Part shown: in pieces, positions 40,250 to 49,413 of the stretch
Numbering within the stretch: position 1 is the stretch's first letter
How the letters are laid out: each line of letters begins with the position of its first letter
Source of the DNA: Treponema primitia ZAS-1
GTDB lineage: Bacteria > Spirochaetota > Spirochaetia > Treponematales > Breznakiellaceae
Direction: 5' to 3'
Assembly: GCF_000297095.1 (NCBI RefSeq)
Contig: NZ_AEEA01000105.1
Location: 1 to 49,764 of the forward strand
Length of the DNA: 49,764 nucleotides
Position numbers and translations under genes: made by a program
Notes under the pieces: model-generated
The model's input: only the letters and a program-made list of their open reading frames with translations
The model's database searches: none
What the model was told of the DNA's origin: nothing

Positions 40250-42061
40250 TCAGTGGTCTAAATAGTCCTTTAGTTTCCGGCTCCGTTTTGGGTGCCGCAG
40301 ACGGCGAAGGGCTTTAGCTTCAATCTGCCTGATTCGTTCACGGGTGATGTTGAAGTAGAGCCCTACCTCTTCCAGGGTGAGGGAATAGCCATCGTCCAGG
40401 CCGAAACGCATCTTGAGAACCTCCTGTTCACGGGGCGGTAGGGTTTTTAGCACATCCGCAACATCTTCCTGGAGTTGGGCGTAGGCGGTCTGGTTCGCCG
40501 GGTTTTCCACGTCCTTGTCTTCAATGAAATCCCCCAGTAGGGAATCATCTTCTTCTCCAATAGGGGTTTCCAGGCTGATCGGTTCCCGGGACACGTTTTT
40601 CACCGACTTTACCTTCAGGGCGTTCCAGCCCAGGCGCTCGGCGATTTCCTCATCCGTGGGTTCCCGGCCCAGCTCCTGCAAGAGGGACTTGGATTCCCGT
40701 GACACCTTGTTGATCTGCTCGATCATGTGGACCGGCACCCGGATGGTCCGCGCTTGATCCGAAAGGGACCGGGTGATGGCCTGCCGTATCCACCAGGTGG
40801 CGTAGGTGGAGAATTTGAAGCCCTTATGGTAGTCGAACTTTTCCACCGCCTTGATAAGGCCGATATTCCCCTCCTGTATGAGATCAAAAAAATGGAGCCC
40901 CCGATTATTGTACCGCTTGGCAATGGATACCACCAGCCGAAGATTTGCTGTGGTAAGCCGGTCCTTCGCTTTTTTCATCATCACCCGGCCCCGGTGTATC
41001 TCCTGAGCCTGGAGCTTGATATTTTCTATTGGTGCTTCAAATTCCGTTTCTATCTGCCGGATTTTTTTCTCCGTAACCTGAATATGCCGGATAAGTTCCT
41101 TTATCTCATCTGCGCTAAGACTTAGGTCGGATTCTAACCGTTCCCGCTCTTCCTTGATGGTCAGACCCCGGCCCAGGACACTCAGTTCTTTGAGGGAACT
41201 AAGGCGGAGCCGCTTTTCAATCCGCTCTTGTTCCTGGGTATACCGCTTTATTTTTTTTGCAGCCTGAACGAATTTTTCCGAAAAGGCCGCAATTTCGTCC
41301 GGGTGGATATCGGCGTCCTCAATCACCGTAAGGAGACGGACCCGCAGGCTGCGAAGCTCTTGATCCTCCGAAATATCTCCTCCCTGGCCGATGATCTTCT
41401 GCTTGATTTCAATATAATTTTTCAGATCTCCCCCGATGGCGCTAAGCGTTTCCTTGTAGTACTGGCTCAGCCGGCGGTATTCGGTGAAGTATTCGATGGC
41501 TTCCTTTTTGGCCAGCCCTAATTTCCGGGGATCATGCTTGGAAAAAACCCGGTGACGGATATGCCACAATTCCACAATGAGCATCCCCGACTGCTTGATA
41601 ACCCCGGTGATGATTTTCTCCCCGCTTTCCATTTGTTTGGAAACCTCCACCTCCTGCTCTGCAGTAAGGAGATGTTCCCTCCCGATTTCCCGCAGGTACA
41701 CCCGAATTGGGTCATCTGAAGATTCTTTCCCGCTGTACGTCAGCCTCTTTTTTTCAACCCCGTCTCTTTTCCGAAGTTCCGGCTCTGTATCCGCCGTATC
41801 ATCATCAACGAGTTGTATCGAATGCGCGGCTAGCAGGACGAGAAGCTGTTCCATTCTATCCGGGTTTGTGATATACCCTTCCGGTAAAAAATCAGAAAGG
41901 TCGTCATAGGAAAGGGTTTCCTTTTTCTTGGCGTATTCAATTAATTTTACAACAGCAGGATCAAGAAGAACACTGCTCTGCAGGTCGATTGAGGATACAA
42001 GCGGCATATCCGGCAATGGCATATCCGGCGCTGCCGCTTTGGGCATGAGTGTTTCTGTCAT
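40250..42061 (-). CDS. rpoD: Housekeeping sigma factor RpoD (sigma-70)
   Basis: A 603-residue primary sigma factor. Region 1.1 is present (VVKLIEYAKKKETLSYDDL), region 1.2 at DDPIRVYLREIGREHLLTAE, region 2 at NLRLVVSIAKRYNNRGLHFF and FKFSTYATWWIRQAITRSL, region 3 at VPVHMIEQINK and region 4 at TLPPREQEVLKMRFGLDDGY and TRERIRQIEAKALRRLRHP. It explains the TTGACA/TATAAT-type promoters seen here. Its ATG overlaps by four bases the stop of an upstream recA-fragment frame, so it should be translated by coupling to that frame. Confidence 0.96.
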   Translation of the reverse strand: MTETLMPKAAAPDMPLPDMPLVSSIDLQSSVLLDPAVVKLIEYAKKKETLSYDDLSDFLPEGYITNPDRMEQLLVLLAAHSIQLVDDDTADTEPELRKRDGVEKKRLTYSGKESSDDPIRVYLREIGREHLLTAEQEVEVSKQMESGEKIITGVIKQSGMLIVELWHIRHRVFSKHDPRKLGLAKKEAIEYFTEYRRLSQYYKETLSAIGGDLKNYIEIKQKIIGQGGDISEDQELRSLRVRLLTVIEDADIHPDEIAAFSEKFVQAAKKIKRYTQEQERIEKRLRLSSLKELSVLGRGLTIKEERERLESDLSLSADEIKELIRHIQVTEKKIRQIETEFEAPIENIKLQAQEIHRGRVMMKKAKDRLTTANLRLVVSIAKRYNNRGLHFFDLIQEGNIGLIKAVEKFDYHKGFKFSTYATWWIRQAITRSLSDQARTIRVPVHMIEQINKVSRESKSLLQELGREPTDEEIAERLGWNALKVKSVKNVSREPISLETPIGEEDDSLLGDFIEDKDVENPANQTAYAQLQEDVADVLKTLPPREQEVLKMRFGLDDGYSLTLEEVGLYFNITRERIRQIEAKALRRLRHPKRSRKLKDYLDH

Positions 42062-42288
42062 TTATTTACTTCCTTACCCGGAACATCCAACGAAGTTTCC
42101 TGCGGCAACATGATAGTCCGCAGCTTCTTTTCTATGCCGGCGGCAAATTCGCCGTGCGCTTCCCGATAGACTCCGGTATTATCCCAACCCTGCCCGATTT
42201 TTTCTTCACCCACTGAAAACCACGCTCCTTTTTTGTCGATAATACCATAGATTGATACGAGGAAAGCTGCCTGAAAACCATCAATCAA
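42058..42288 (-). pseudogene. recA: recA C-terminal fragment, first cistron of the rpoD operon
   Basis: A 76-codon frame starting at TTG (42288). Residues about 12-55 (YGIIDKKGAWFSVGEEKIGQG, then HGEFAAGIEKKLRTIM) match the RecA C-terminal domain, whose consensus is GIIEKSGAWYSY-GERIGQG. The ATPase core is absent and the ten residues before the match are unrelated. It is intact as a reading frame, sits 30-odd bases behind a consensus promoter and overlaps rpoD by ATGA. It may be a relic kept as a translated leader for rpoD. Confidence 0.75.
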
Positions 42289-42325
42289 GCCTTTCCGTTA
42301 GGGAATGCAGCAGACTGACTATGCC

Positions 42326-42354
42326 AGTATAGAGAAATTTGAAGTTTTTGTCAA
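42326..42354 (-). promoter_or_regulatory. rpoD: Consensus sigma-70 promoter of the recA'-rpoD operon
   Basis: TTGACA (42354-42349), exactly 17 bases, and TATACT (42331-42326) on the minus strand: a near-perfect housekeeping promoter, giving a leader of about 30 bases to the TTG start. Confidence 0.8.
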
Positions 42355-42412
42355 AAGGGGGGGTAAATTTCCCCTTTTATTAATAATTTGTTCACATTTA
42401 TTTAATAAATAG

Positions 42413-42432
42413 TTTACCCCCAGTTTATCCCC
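42413..42432 (+). promoter_or_regulatory. Direct repeats TTTA(C/T)CCCC, candidate regulator site
   Basis: TTTACCCCC (42413-42421) and TTTATCCCC (42424-42432) are 11 bases apart, one helical turn, and a complementary GGGGGTAAA lies at 42359-42367. They sit in the divergent region upstream of the efflux operon. OmpR-type regulators bind such tandem half-sites, and one is encoded at the end of the same gene run. Confidence 0.4.
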
Positions 42433-42487
42433 GGTTCACTTTTCTCCGTTAGTTTTATCGTATCAAAAGACTTTATGGAGGTCCAAT

Positions 42488-43399
42488 ATGGCAAAGAAAG
42501 CAAAGAAATTTATCGCGGTTGTGATGACCATATTTGTCGCGGCGGCGTTGGTGTTCATACCCTCACTGGTCGCACAGGACGGGAAGGCCGTAGGTGAGGC
42601 GGTATCGGCTGAAATACCGGTGTATTCGGTAAAGACAGGGGTGGTGGAAACACGCACCCTTGAGGCATATCTCGAAGTAAACGGCGATATCGTGAGCGAG
42701 GGCCAGGTGGCGGTTTTGTCCGAAACGGCGGGAAAACTCGTTACGGTAAAAGCGGCGTTAGGAACACGGGTCAGGCAGGGCGATCTTATCGCACAGGTTG
42801 ACCCCTCAAGTGCAGGTTCCCGGTATATGGTAAGTTCCGTGTATGCGCCGATTTCCGGCATTGTTTGCGCAGTGCCCCTGGCGATAGGTTCTACCGTACA
42901 GGCAGGGAGTATCATCACCAGTATTGCACAGGCGGATGATTTGCAGATTGAGGCGCTCATCCCGGAACGCGAAGTGAGCCAGCTGCGCGTTGGGCTTACG
43001 GCAACCGTAACACTTCCTGCATTTCAGGGCGAAGTTTTTACCGCAAAAATAACTCAAGTTTCGCCGATACTCGATCCTGCTTCGCGTACAAAAAAGATTG
43101 TACTTCGTTTTGAAATAGGGGACAACCGCATCAACGCCGGTATGTTTGCCCATGTAAAACTCAATACCAGGACCTACCCGAATGTGGTAACGGTTCCCTC
43201 CGAATCGATTATTGAGAAGTCCGGTACAAAGTATGTGTATGGGTTTTACAACAGCAAGGTCGAACTAAAGGAAGTTGTTACCGGGGTTACCGTTGACTAT
43301 AACACTGAAATCAAAAGCGGACTTGTGTCAGGGGATGCGGTTGTCATTCAGGGACAGCAGTTCCTTTCAAACGGCGCAGCAGTGCTGGTACGGAAATAG
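42488..43399 (+). CDS. RND efflux periplasmic adaptor (HlyD/MFP family)
   Basis: A 303-residue membrane-fusion protein with one N-terminal membrane anchor (FIAVVMTIFVAAALVFI). The lipoyl-like halves are visible (GKLVTVKAALGTRVRQGDLIA and SSVYAPISGIVCAVP), followed by a beta-barrel (LRVGLTATVTLPAFQGEVFT) and membrane-proximal domain. The helical hairpin between the lipoyl halves is almost absent, a short-adaptor form. GGAGG lies six bases before the ATG. It links the pump encoded next to an outer-membrane channel, which is not encoded in the window. Confidence 0.88.
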   Translation: MAKKAKKFIAVVMTIFVAAALVFIPSLVAQDGKAVGEAVSAEIPVYSVKTGVVETRTLEAYLEVNGDIVSEGQVAVLSETAGKLVTVKAALGTRVRQGDLIAQVDPSSAGSRYMVSSVYAPISGIVCAVPLAIGSTVQAGSIITSIAQADDLQIEALIPEREVSQLRVGLTATVTLPAFQGEVFTAKITQVSPILDPASRTKKIVLRFEIGDNRINAGMFAHVKLNTRTYPNVVTVPSESIIEKSGTKYVYGFYNSKVELKEVVTGVTVDYNTEIKSGLVSGDAVVIQGQQFLSNGAAVLVRK

Positions 43400-43409
43400 G
43401 GGAGTAGTC

Positions 43410-46400
43410 ATGTCAATCGCCCAAAATGTAGTGCGCCGTCCGGTGCTGTCACTTATTGTGTTTTCGCTTGTCTCAATTGTCGCACTGTATCTGACGCCTA
43501 AATTAGCGGTTAGCATGTATCCCGATTTCAATCTGCCCTATCTCATCGTGTCCACCGCCTATCCGGGGGCGGATCCTGAAACGGTGGAAAAAACGGTGAC
43601 AAAAACTTTGGAGTCCGCGGTGGTGAATGTCAGCGGCTTAAAGCAAATGAAAACCGTCTCCCAGGAACAGCTCAGTATCCTCATACTTGAATTTGACTTT
43701 GGCAGCAATGTGGATATAAAAATGAACCGTGTGCGGGAAAGCATCGATCTTGTCCGCAATGGCCTGCCTGGCAATACACAAATACCGGTGATAATGGCCT
43801 TTGATCCAGCAGCCGCTCCGGTGCTTCGTATTGCGCTGCACGGGGAAAAACATGATCAAAACGAGCTGCGAGCCCTGGCAAAGGACATACTTCAGAATCA
43901 GCTTGAACAGATCAACGGCGTTGCCCAGGCAACGGTTGAGGGCGGGCAGGACCCTATTGTACGGGCGGCATTGTCCCAAAACCGGCTGGAAGCCTACGGT
44001 ATCACCATCAGTGAAATTGCCGGCGCCCTGGCCCAGCAAAACATGGAACTGGGCGCAGGTTCCATTGTGGACGGCGCAGGGGGGAACGCTACTGATTACG
44101 CCATCAGAACCTCGGGGGAATTCGCCTCCCTTTCCGATATTGCCGAAACGGTGGTAACCCAGGTAAACGGCGCGGACATCAGGCTTATGGACATTGGCGA
44201 AGTTGCTTTCAGCTTTGAGGACGAAAGTTCCAGTGTGTATATCAACGGTGAAAAGGGCGTCTATGTTTCGGTCATGAAACAAAGCGGCTCAAACTCCGTT
44301 GCGGTTGCCGATCTGGTGATGAAACGGCTGGAAAAAATAAAACCCTTTCTGCCCCCGGATGTCACCCTTGAAGTCATGGACGACAATACGGTACAGACTC
44401 GGGCCATGTTAAACGAATTAGTCAGTTCCGCCATAGCGGGAATCGTTCTTGCCATGGTGGTACTACTGCTTTTTTTACGGAACATCAACGGCACTATCAT
44501 TGTGGGTCTCTCTATTCCCCTATCGGTGCTGATTACCCTGCTGGCCATGAGCCTTGCGGGCATTACCCTCAACATGATGACCCTGACCGGTCTTATTCTG
44601 GGGCTTGGCATGATTGTCGATTCTTCGATTGTGGTTCTTGAAAATATATACAAATTCCGTGAACGGGGAGAGAAGATCAAGATTGCAGCCGTGCTGGGGG
44701 GCGATGAAGTAATGTCATCGATTATCGCGTCAACCCTTACCACGATCTGTGTTTTTCTTCCGATATATCTTTTTAGAAAAGAGCTTGGTCCCATGGGAAT
44801 TATGCTGGAAGGCCTGGCTTTTACCATCATCGTTTCGCTGATATCAAGCCTCCTGGTGGCGATTTTTTTGATACCCGTGCTGGCAAGTACCTATCTTCCG
44901 TTGAACTCACCTGCACAGAAGCCGGTAAAAAATGCGGCGCTTGCCTTTCTTGACCGTGGAATCGGCGGCGCCCTTGCGGGTGTTGCAAAACTATACCGCA
45001 GAGTACTACAGGCGGCGTTGAATCACAAAGCGGTAACAATAATTCTTGTGGTCGCCGCCTTTGCCGGTTCCGCCCTTGCGGCTGCCAAAATGAACCTGGC
45101 GCTTTGGCCCGATACGAACGCGGATTCGGTGGTCATGAATGTTGAAATGCCCCTGGGTACAAGCTACGAAAACACCCTGGCCATGATGCTGCAATTCGAT
45201 GGGTATGCGCGATCAGAAATAAAGGGCGCGAAAAGTGTTACCGCTTCGGTGAGCAGCTCCGGTATGTCCTTTACCAGCCAGGGGAAGAACACCGGTATAC
45301 TGAGCATCAAACTGGACCTGGATTACCTGAATGCCGATTCGGCTAAAGAAGTTATGCGGAAATTGACCCTCCATTGGCAGGATTTTCCCAACACGATCTT
45401 CACCTTTGCCTCCACCGACGAATTTAATGATGAGGCGGATATTGAAATTGTCCTGGAGGTGGAAGACGTGCGCGCCGGTTTTAAAGAAGCGCAGGAAATC
45501 GTTAAGATTATCAGCGATAACATACATGAAGTGAATGGCCTTGCGATTGACACTAACCCAGGGCTGCCCCAGGTTTCGGTCATTATAGACCGGCAGCGGG
45601 CCTATAACTTCGGCCTCTCGGTCGCTTCTGTTGCCTCCGAAATTGCCGCGTCCATGAATGGCGTTACCGCCACCACGCTCCGGTATGCCGGTGATGAATA
45701 TAATGTGGTCCTTATGTTGCAGGATGAGGACCGCGGTAAAATACCCGATCTTGAACGGATTTTTGTCCGTTCACAGAATGGCGCACTAGTTCCTGTTTCC
45801 AATTTTGCCAGCCTTGAAAAAGGCACAGGCCCGGTGAGCATAAACCGCATAGACCAATCGCGGGTTATAACTATCACCGGCATGGTACAGGAGGGATACG
45901 AAATAGAGGATACTCAAAAAAAAATTAAAGAGCTCCTTGATCAGGGTGATTTCGGTTACCAATTTGGAGGTGAATTGGAAGAGCGCCAGGGAATATTCAA
46001 AACTTTTTTGTTGATACTCACCCTTGCGCTGCTTCTTGTCTTCGGCGTTATGGCTGCCCAGTATGAATCCTTCAAGGACCCGATCATCAATTTTTGTACA
46101 ATTCCCCTGATCCTTATCGGCGTTACCGCCATTCATATTATTACCGGTCAGTCACTTTCCATGTTTACTATTATGGGTTTTGTGATGCTGGCAGGTATTG
46201 TGGTGAATAACGGTATCATTCTGGTTGACTATACCAACATTCTGGTACGGCGCGGCGCGCCGGTTATGGACGCCTGCCTTGAAGCCGGGGAGACCCGTCT
46301 TCGTCCGGTGCTCATGACCGCCCTTACTACTATTTTAGGGGTTGTACCTATGGCCTTTTTTCCCGGAGCTTCCGCGACCATGACCCAACCCATAGGCTTG

Positions 46401-46535
46401 GCGGTTATCGGCGGACTAACATCGGCAACATTTATTACCCTATTCTTTATTCCGGTGATGTATTCGATCATTAACCGGAAAAGAAAGGGTGAAAAGGAAG
46501 ATATAGAATACTTAACGGGTGTTAAGTTACCATGA
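43410..46535 (+). CDS. RND-family efflux transporter (AcrB/MMPL type)
   Basis: A 1041-residue pump of the HAE1/hydrophobe-efflux type. It starts MSIAQNVVRRPVLSLIVFSL, has YPGADPETVEKTVTKTLE in the porter domain, GLILGLGMIVDSSIVVLENI with the proton-relay aspartates' helix, and the C-terminal GFVMLAGIVVNNGIILVDYT and FFIPVMYSIINRKRKG. Twelve transmembrane helices and two large periplasmic loops fit the family. The frame extends upstream into the adaptor gene, but GGGGAG five bases before the ATG at 43410 fixes the start. Substrate unknown. Confidence 0.93.
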   Translation: MSIAQNVVRRPVLSLIVFSLVSIVALYLTPKLAVSMYPDFNLPYLIVSTAYPGADPETVEKTVTKTLESAVVNVSGLKQMKTVSQEQLSILILEFDFGSNVDIKMNRVRESIDLVRNGLPGNTQIPVIMAFDPAAAPVLRIALHGEKHDQNELRALAKDILQNQLEQINGVAQATVEGGQDPIVRAALSQNRLEAYGITISEIAGALAQQNMELGAGSIVDGAGGNATDYAIRTSGEFASLSDIAETVVTQVNGADIRLMDIGEVAFSFEDESSSVYINGEKGVYVSVMKQSGSNSVAVADLVMKRLEKIKPFLPPDVTLEVMDDNTVQTRAMLNELVSSAIAGIVLAMVVLLLFLRNINGTIIVGLSIPLSVLITLLAMSLAGITLNMMTLTGLILGLGMIVDSSIVVLENIYKFRERGEKIKIAAVLGGDEVMSSIIASTLTTICVFLPIYLFRKELGPMGIMLEGLAFTIIVSLISSLLVAIFLIPVLASTYLPLNSPAQKPVKNAALAFLDRGIGGALAGVAKLYRRVLQAALNHKAVTIILVVAAFAGSALAAAKMNLALWPDTNADSVVMNVEMPLGTSYENTLAMMLQFDGYARSEIKGAKSVTASVSSSGMSFTSQGKNTGILSIKLDLDYLNADSAKEVMRKLTLHWQDFPNTIFTFASTDEFNDEADIEIVLEVEDVRAGFKEAQEIVKIISDNIHEVNGLAIDTNPGLPQVSVIIDRQRAYNFGLSVASVASEIAASMNGVTATTLRYAGDEYNVVLMLQDEDRGKIPDLERIFVRSQNGALVPVSNFASLEKGTGPVSINRIDQSRVITITGMVQEGYEIEDTQKKIKELLDQGDFGYQFGGELEERQGIFKTFLLILTLALLLVFGVMAAQYESFKDPIINFCTIPLILIGVTAIHIITGQSLSMFTIMGFVMLAGIVVNNGIILVDYTNILVRRGAPVMDACLEAGETRLRPVLMTALTTILGVVPMAFFPGASATMTQPIGLAVIGGLTSATFITLFFIPVMYSIINRKRKGEKEDIEYLTGVKLP

Positions 46536-46581
46536 TATGTATCAAAATGCAAAATATGCTATGCTTAAAAAGAAGGAACAC

Positions 46582-47571
46582 ATGATGACCATAAAAAAGC
46601 GAATGATTGTTACCAATATTCTTATGATTGCAGTCCCCGTGGTGCTGTGTTTGATTGCTGAATTCTTTGTACGTGCTATTGTGATTCGTGTGCTGGAAGC
46701 GTATGGGCTATCCTTCCCGGATAATGGGAGAGGCCCCCCGCCGGGTATTGAACATATGCCATTTATGTATCTCCTGTTCTTTGGGCAAGTGGCGCTCATC
46801 ATGGGGATTTTCTTTGCAAGCAATATGTTTTTTACCCGCCAACTGGTCAAACAAATTATGGTGGATCATGAAAAATACGAAAACAACCGCCGGGAATTGA
46901 TCGCCGGTATTTCCCATGATCTGCGGACACCGCTCACGTCGATTAAGGCGTATCTTGAAGGGATAGAAACCGGTTTGGCATCCACCCCGGAAAAAAGAAG
47001 CAAGTATTTTTCTATTATCAAGAACAAAACAAATGATCTGGAGCACATTATCAATCAATTATTTTTATTTTCAAAACTCGACATCGGTGAATACCCTATG
47101 AATATGCAGAAAGTCAATTTGGGGCATACTCTACCGGAAATGCTGGGTGAACTTGTGGATGAATATGAGCGGCGTGGGCTGGTAATAAAACAAGAGCAGA
47201 ATGTCGATGATATATATGTCAATGCCGATTACATGCAGTTACGAAATGTTATCATTAACATTTTAGAAAATAGTGTAAAATATAAAACTTCTGAAAAAGC
47301 CGTGTTAGTTATCAACTGTTCCTCTCTTGGTAATATGGTTGAAATTAACTTAACCGATGACGGCCCCGGTGTTCCGCCTGATGCGTTGGATAAACTGTTT
47401 GATGTATTCTACCGTACTGACCCATCGCGTAGTAACGAAAAAAAGGGAAGCGGATTAGGGCTTGCTATTGCCGATAAAACGATACGGCGCATGGGCGGCA
47501 AGATTCATGCGGAATTGCCGGAAACCGGCGGCCTTTCTATTGTCATTCAGCTTCCAATCATTCAAGTTTAA
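46582..47571 (+). CDS. Sensor histidine kinase
   Basis: About 329 residues: two transmembrane helices flank a short periplasmic loop (SFPDNGRGPPPGIEHM), then a HisKA domain with the phosphorylated His near residue 112 (AGISHDLRTPLTSIK) and an HATPase domain (NVIINILENSVKYK, LTDDGPGVPPDALDKLFDVF, GSGLGLAIADKTI). GAAGGAA before the tandem ATGATG at 46582/46585 supports this start rather than earlier codons. No HAMP domain is evident. It follows the efflux pump gene closely and precedes its regulator by 15 bases, so it may sense pump substrates or envelope stress. Base composition is more AT-rich than upstream genes. Confidence 0.9.
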   Translation: MMTIKKRMIVTNILMIAVPVVLCLIAEFFVRAIVIRVLEAYGLSFPDNGRGPPPGIEHMPFMYLLFFGQVALIMGIFFASNMFFTRQLVKQIMVDHEKYENNRRELIAGISHDLRTPLTSIKAYLEGIETGLASTPEKRSKYFSIIKNKTNDLEHIINQLFLFSKLDIGEYPMNMQKVNLGHTLPEMLGELVDEYERRGLVIKQEQNVDDIYVNADYMQLRNVIINILENSVKYKTSEKAVLVINCSSLGNMVEINLTDDGPGVPPDALDKLFDVFYRTDPSRSNEKKGSGLGLAIADKTIRRMGGKIHAELPETGGLSIVIQLPIIQV

Positions 47572-47586
47572 GGATACTATAGAGCC

Positions 47587-48288
47587 ATGAAAATACTCAT
47601 TATTGAAGATGATAAGGCAATGGCCGATATTGAGCGTGATTTTCTCGAAATGAACGGCTTTGAAATTGAACATGAAACTGACGGCGCAAAAGGTATGGAG
47701 CGGGCGTTGAAAGGCGGCTTTAATCTTATCCTGCTTGACCTTATGCTGCCCGGTAAAGACGGTTTTGAAATATGCCGCCACATTCGTTCAAAAACTGATG
47801 TGCCTATTCTCATGGTTACGGCCCGCATTGAGGATGTTGATAAAATACGCGGGTTTGGTATTGGCGCAGATGATTATATTTCAAAACCCTTTTCACCCAC
47901 AGAATTAGTGGCGCGGGTAAAAGCCCATATTGCCCAATATGAACGGCTAAAAAACATAGCCGTAAAAGACGGCGCCTCCTCCGGGGATGCGGAAATTGAT
48001 TTAGGGTATCTAAAAATTAACCCTGCTACACGGCGTGTATATGCGTTTGATAGGGAGGTAGCGCTTACCAACAAGGAATATGAATTACTGTATTTTCTTG
48101 TTTCAAACACAGAAAAAGTTTTCAGCAAAGAGCAGTTATATGACCGGATTTGGGGAGAAGATATGTACGGCGACATTAAAACCGTTACGGTTCATATTAA
48201 ACGTCTGCGGGAAAAAACAGAGAAAAACCCGATAAATCCTCTGCATATACAAACGGTATGGGGCACGGGCTACCGGTTCAGTGTGTAA
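47587..48288 (+). CDS. OmpR/PhoB-family response regulator
   Basis: A 233-residue regulator: receiver domain with the acidic pocket IIEDDKAM, phosphoacceptor Asp51 (LLDLMLPGKDGFE) and Lys100 (ADDYISKPFSP), and a C-terminal winged helix (LTNKEYELLYFLVSNTEKV, then VTVHIKRLREKTE and VWGTGYRFSV). It is the obvious partner of the preceding kinase and a candidate to bind the TTTA(C/T)CCCC repeats before the efflux operon. Confidence 0.94.
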   Translation: MKILIIEDDKAMADIERDFLEMNGFEIEHETDGAKGMERALKGGFNLILLDLMLPGKDGFEICRHIRSKTDVPILMVTARIEDVDKIRGFGIGADDYISKPFSPTELVARVKAHIAQYERLKNIAVKDGASSGDAEIDLGYLKINPATRRVYAFDREVALTNKEYELLYFLVSNTEKVFSKEQLYDRIWGEDMYGDIKTVTVHIKRLREKTEKNPINPLHIQTVWGTGYRFSV

Positions 48289-48600
48289 TTTGTTTTTATA
48301 AAACTCTCGAACTGCCCGGATGCAGGGCTACCAAGCATCGAATCAGTGTAAGGGCTGTTCCTACCGAGTATATCATAGGGGCTATGATAAGGTAAGAGGT
48401 TTATACATTCTTGAGAATCCGGGGCTATTTGACCGATTATGGGGTACAGAATCTAGGGAATATTCTGTAAGATATGCGGAATAGTTGATCCTCGATGGAT
48501 CTGGGGATTCTATGCGCCGCCAGAGATGGCCTAATGCCAAATAACAGGAAAACCCCGATCTTTTCTTGCCATAACGCACCAGGTATAGTACATTAAGAAT
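48289..48600. other. Gene-free region
   Basis: No frame here looks coding in either direction; stops are frequent and no start has a ribosome-binding site. I see no RNA gene and no clear repeat. It may hold unrecognisable gene debris, as both flanks differ in base composition. Confidence 0.5.
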
Positions 48601-48831
48601 ATGCAAGACATTACCGACAAAGAAGGAGAAACCCTGTATGAATATCATGCCGAGCCTTTGCCAGCTACCGATCTCTCCAAAAGCAGTGTCACAACCCAGC
48701 AAGGCTTTCGTATGGTGGTGACTGACCGCCTTTCAAAGGACTACATCTTGACCTGGGCAATTGCGGCACATAAAACACCAACTGAAATTATCGGCGAACT
48801 GGTTTGGGAAAAGTTCGCCGTTGCCGTGTAA
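48601..48831 (+). CDS. Hypothetical small protein
   Basis: A 76-residue frame beginning MQDITDKEGETLYEYHAE, mixed charge with no signal peptide or membrane segment and no recognised family. TATAGT lies 11 bases before the ATG but no ribosome-binding site is present. It ends nine bases before the GTG of the membrane protein gene. It could be a real small gene or a fragment of a larger decayed one. Confidence 0.35.
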   Translation: MQDITDKEGETLYEYHAEPLPATDLSKSSVTTQQGFRMVVTDRLSKDYILTWAIAAHKTPTEIIGELVWEKFAVAV

Positions 48832-48840
48832 GGCACCGGT

Positions 48841-49413
48841 GTGACCTGTTCCAAGGTGCCAGGCACTATTTTAGAACCAGCCGAACGAAAAAAATATCTC
48901 CTGGAATATGTCTTTAATGAATACAAGACTGAAATAGAAAGGAAATATTTGATTGAAAATAAGGCTATTGGGTACTATACGGTACTTGGTATTAGTTTTG
49001 CCGGTTTTGTTGCTTCCTTAATTTATATTGCCAGTGATTTTATTATAAAACCAACGGTTTTAGGTTTCTTAAATGCGGCGAGTGTTATAACCAGTATAAT
49101 TTACATTTTTTTTATGACTTTTATCGTCTTCTTTCTGAAAAGGGCATTTAGGCCAAAAGATACGGAACACTATAAAATAAAGGAGTTCTGGGAAAAATTA
49201 CAGGAAGCTGATGATATTCTTGTATATGATTCTATATATAAGAACTTAAAAAAATGTCTTAAATTTAATAGAAAGGAAAACAAAAAAATAGTTAAATATC
49301 TAAAACTAACTGATTTTTTTATGATCCATTTGATAATTTTCAATATTTTCTTGACTGCCGTGATTGTTTTTAGTATATTTCTTGAAAAGGGGATAATCCA
49401 TGTCGAATACTAG
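48841..49413 (+). CDS. AT-rich multi-spanning membrane protein
   Basis: A 190-residue protein, GTG start with only a weak AAGG upstream. An amphipathic, charged N-terminus (PAERKKYLLEYVFNEYKTEI) leads into two adjacent membrane segments (about residues 42-62 and 72-98), a charged cytoplasmic loop (FRPKDTEHYKIKEFWEKLQE) and a C-terminal hydrophobic hairpin region (FFMIHLIIFNIFLTAVIVF). The layout recalls small two-plus-TM effector proteins such as SLATT-type, but I cannot assign a family. It is far more AT-rich than most of the window, indicating acquisition. It overlaps the next small gene by 14 bases. Confidence 0.65.
   Translation: MTCSKVPGTILEPAERKKYLLEYVFNEYKTEIERKYLIENKAIGYYTVLGISFAGFVASLIYIASDFIIKPTVLGFLNAASVITSIIYIFFMTFIVFFLKRAFRPKDTEHYKIKEFWEKLQEADDILVYDSIYKNLKKCLKFNRKENKKIVKYLKLTDFFMIHLIIFNIFLTAVIVFSIFLEKGIIHVEY

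Noticed and set aside
48382..48702. 106-codon minus-strand frame in the gap after the response regulator
   Set aside because: No recognisable domain, no ribosome-binding site, and it overlaps the better-placed plus-strand frame at 48601.
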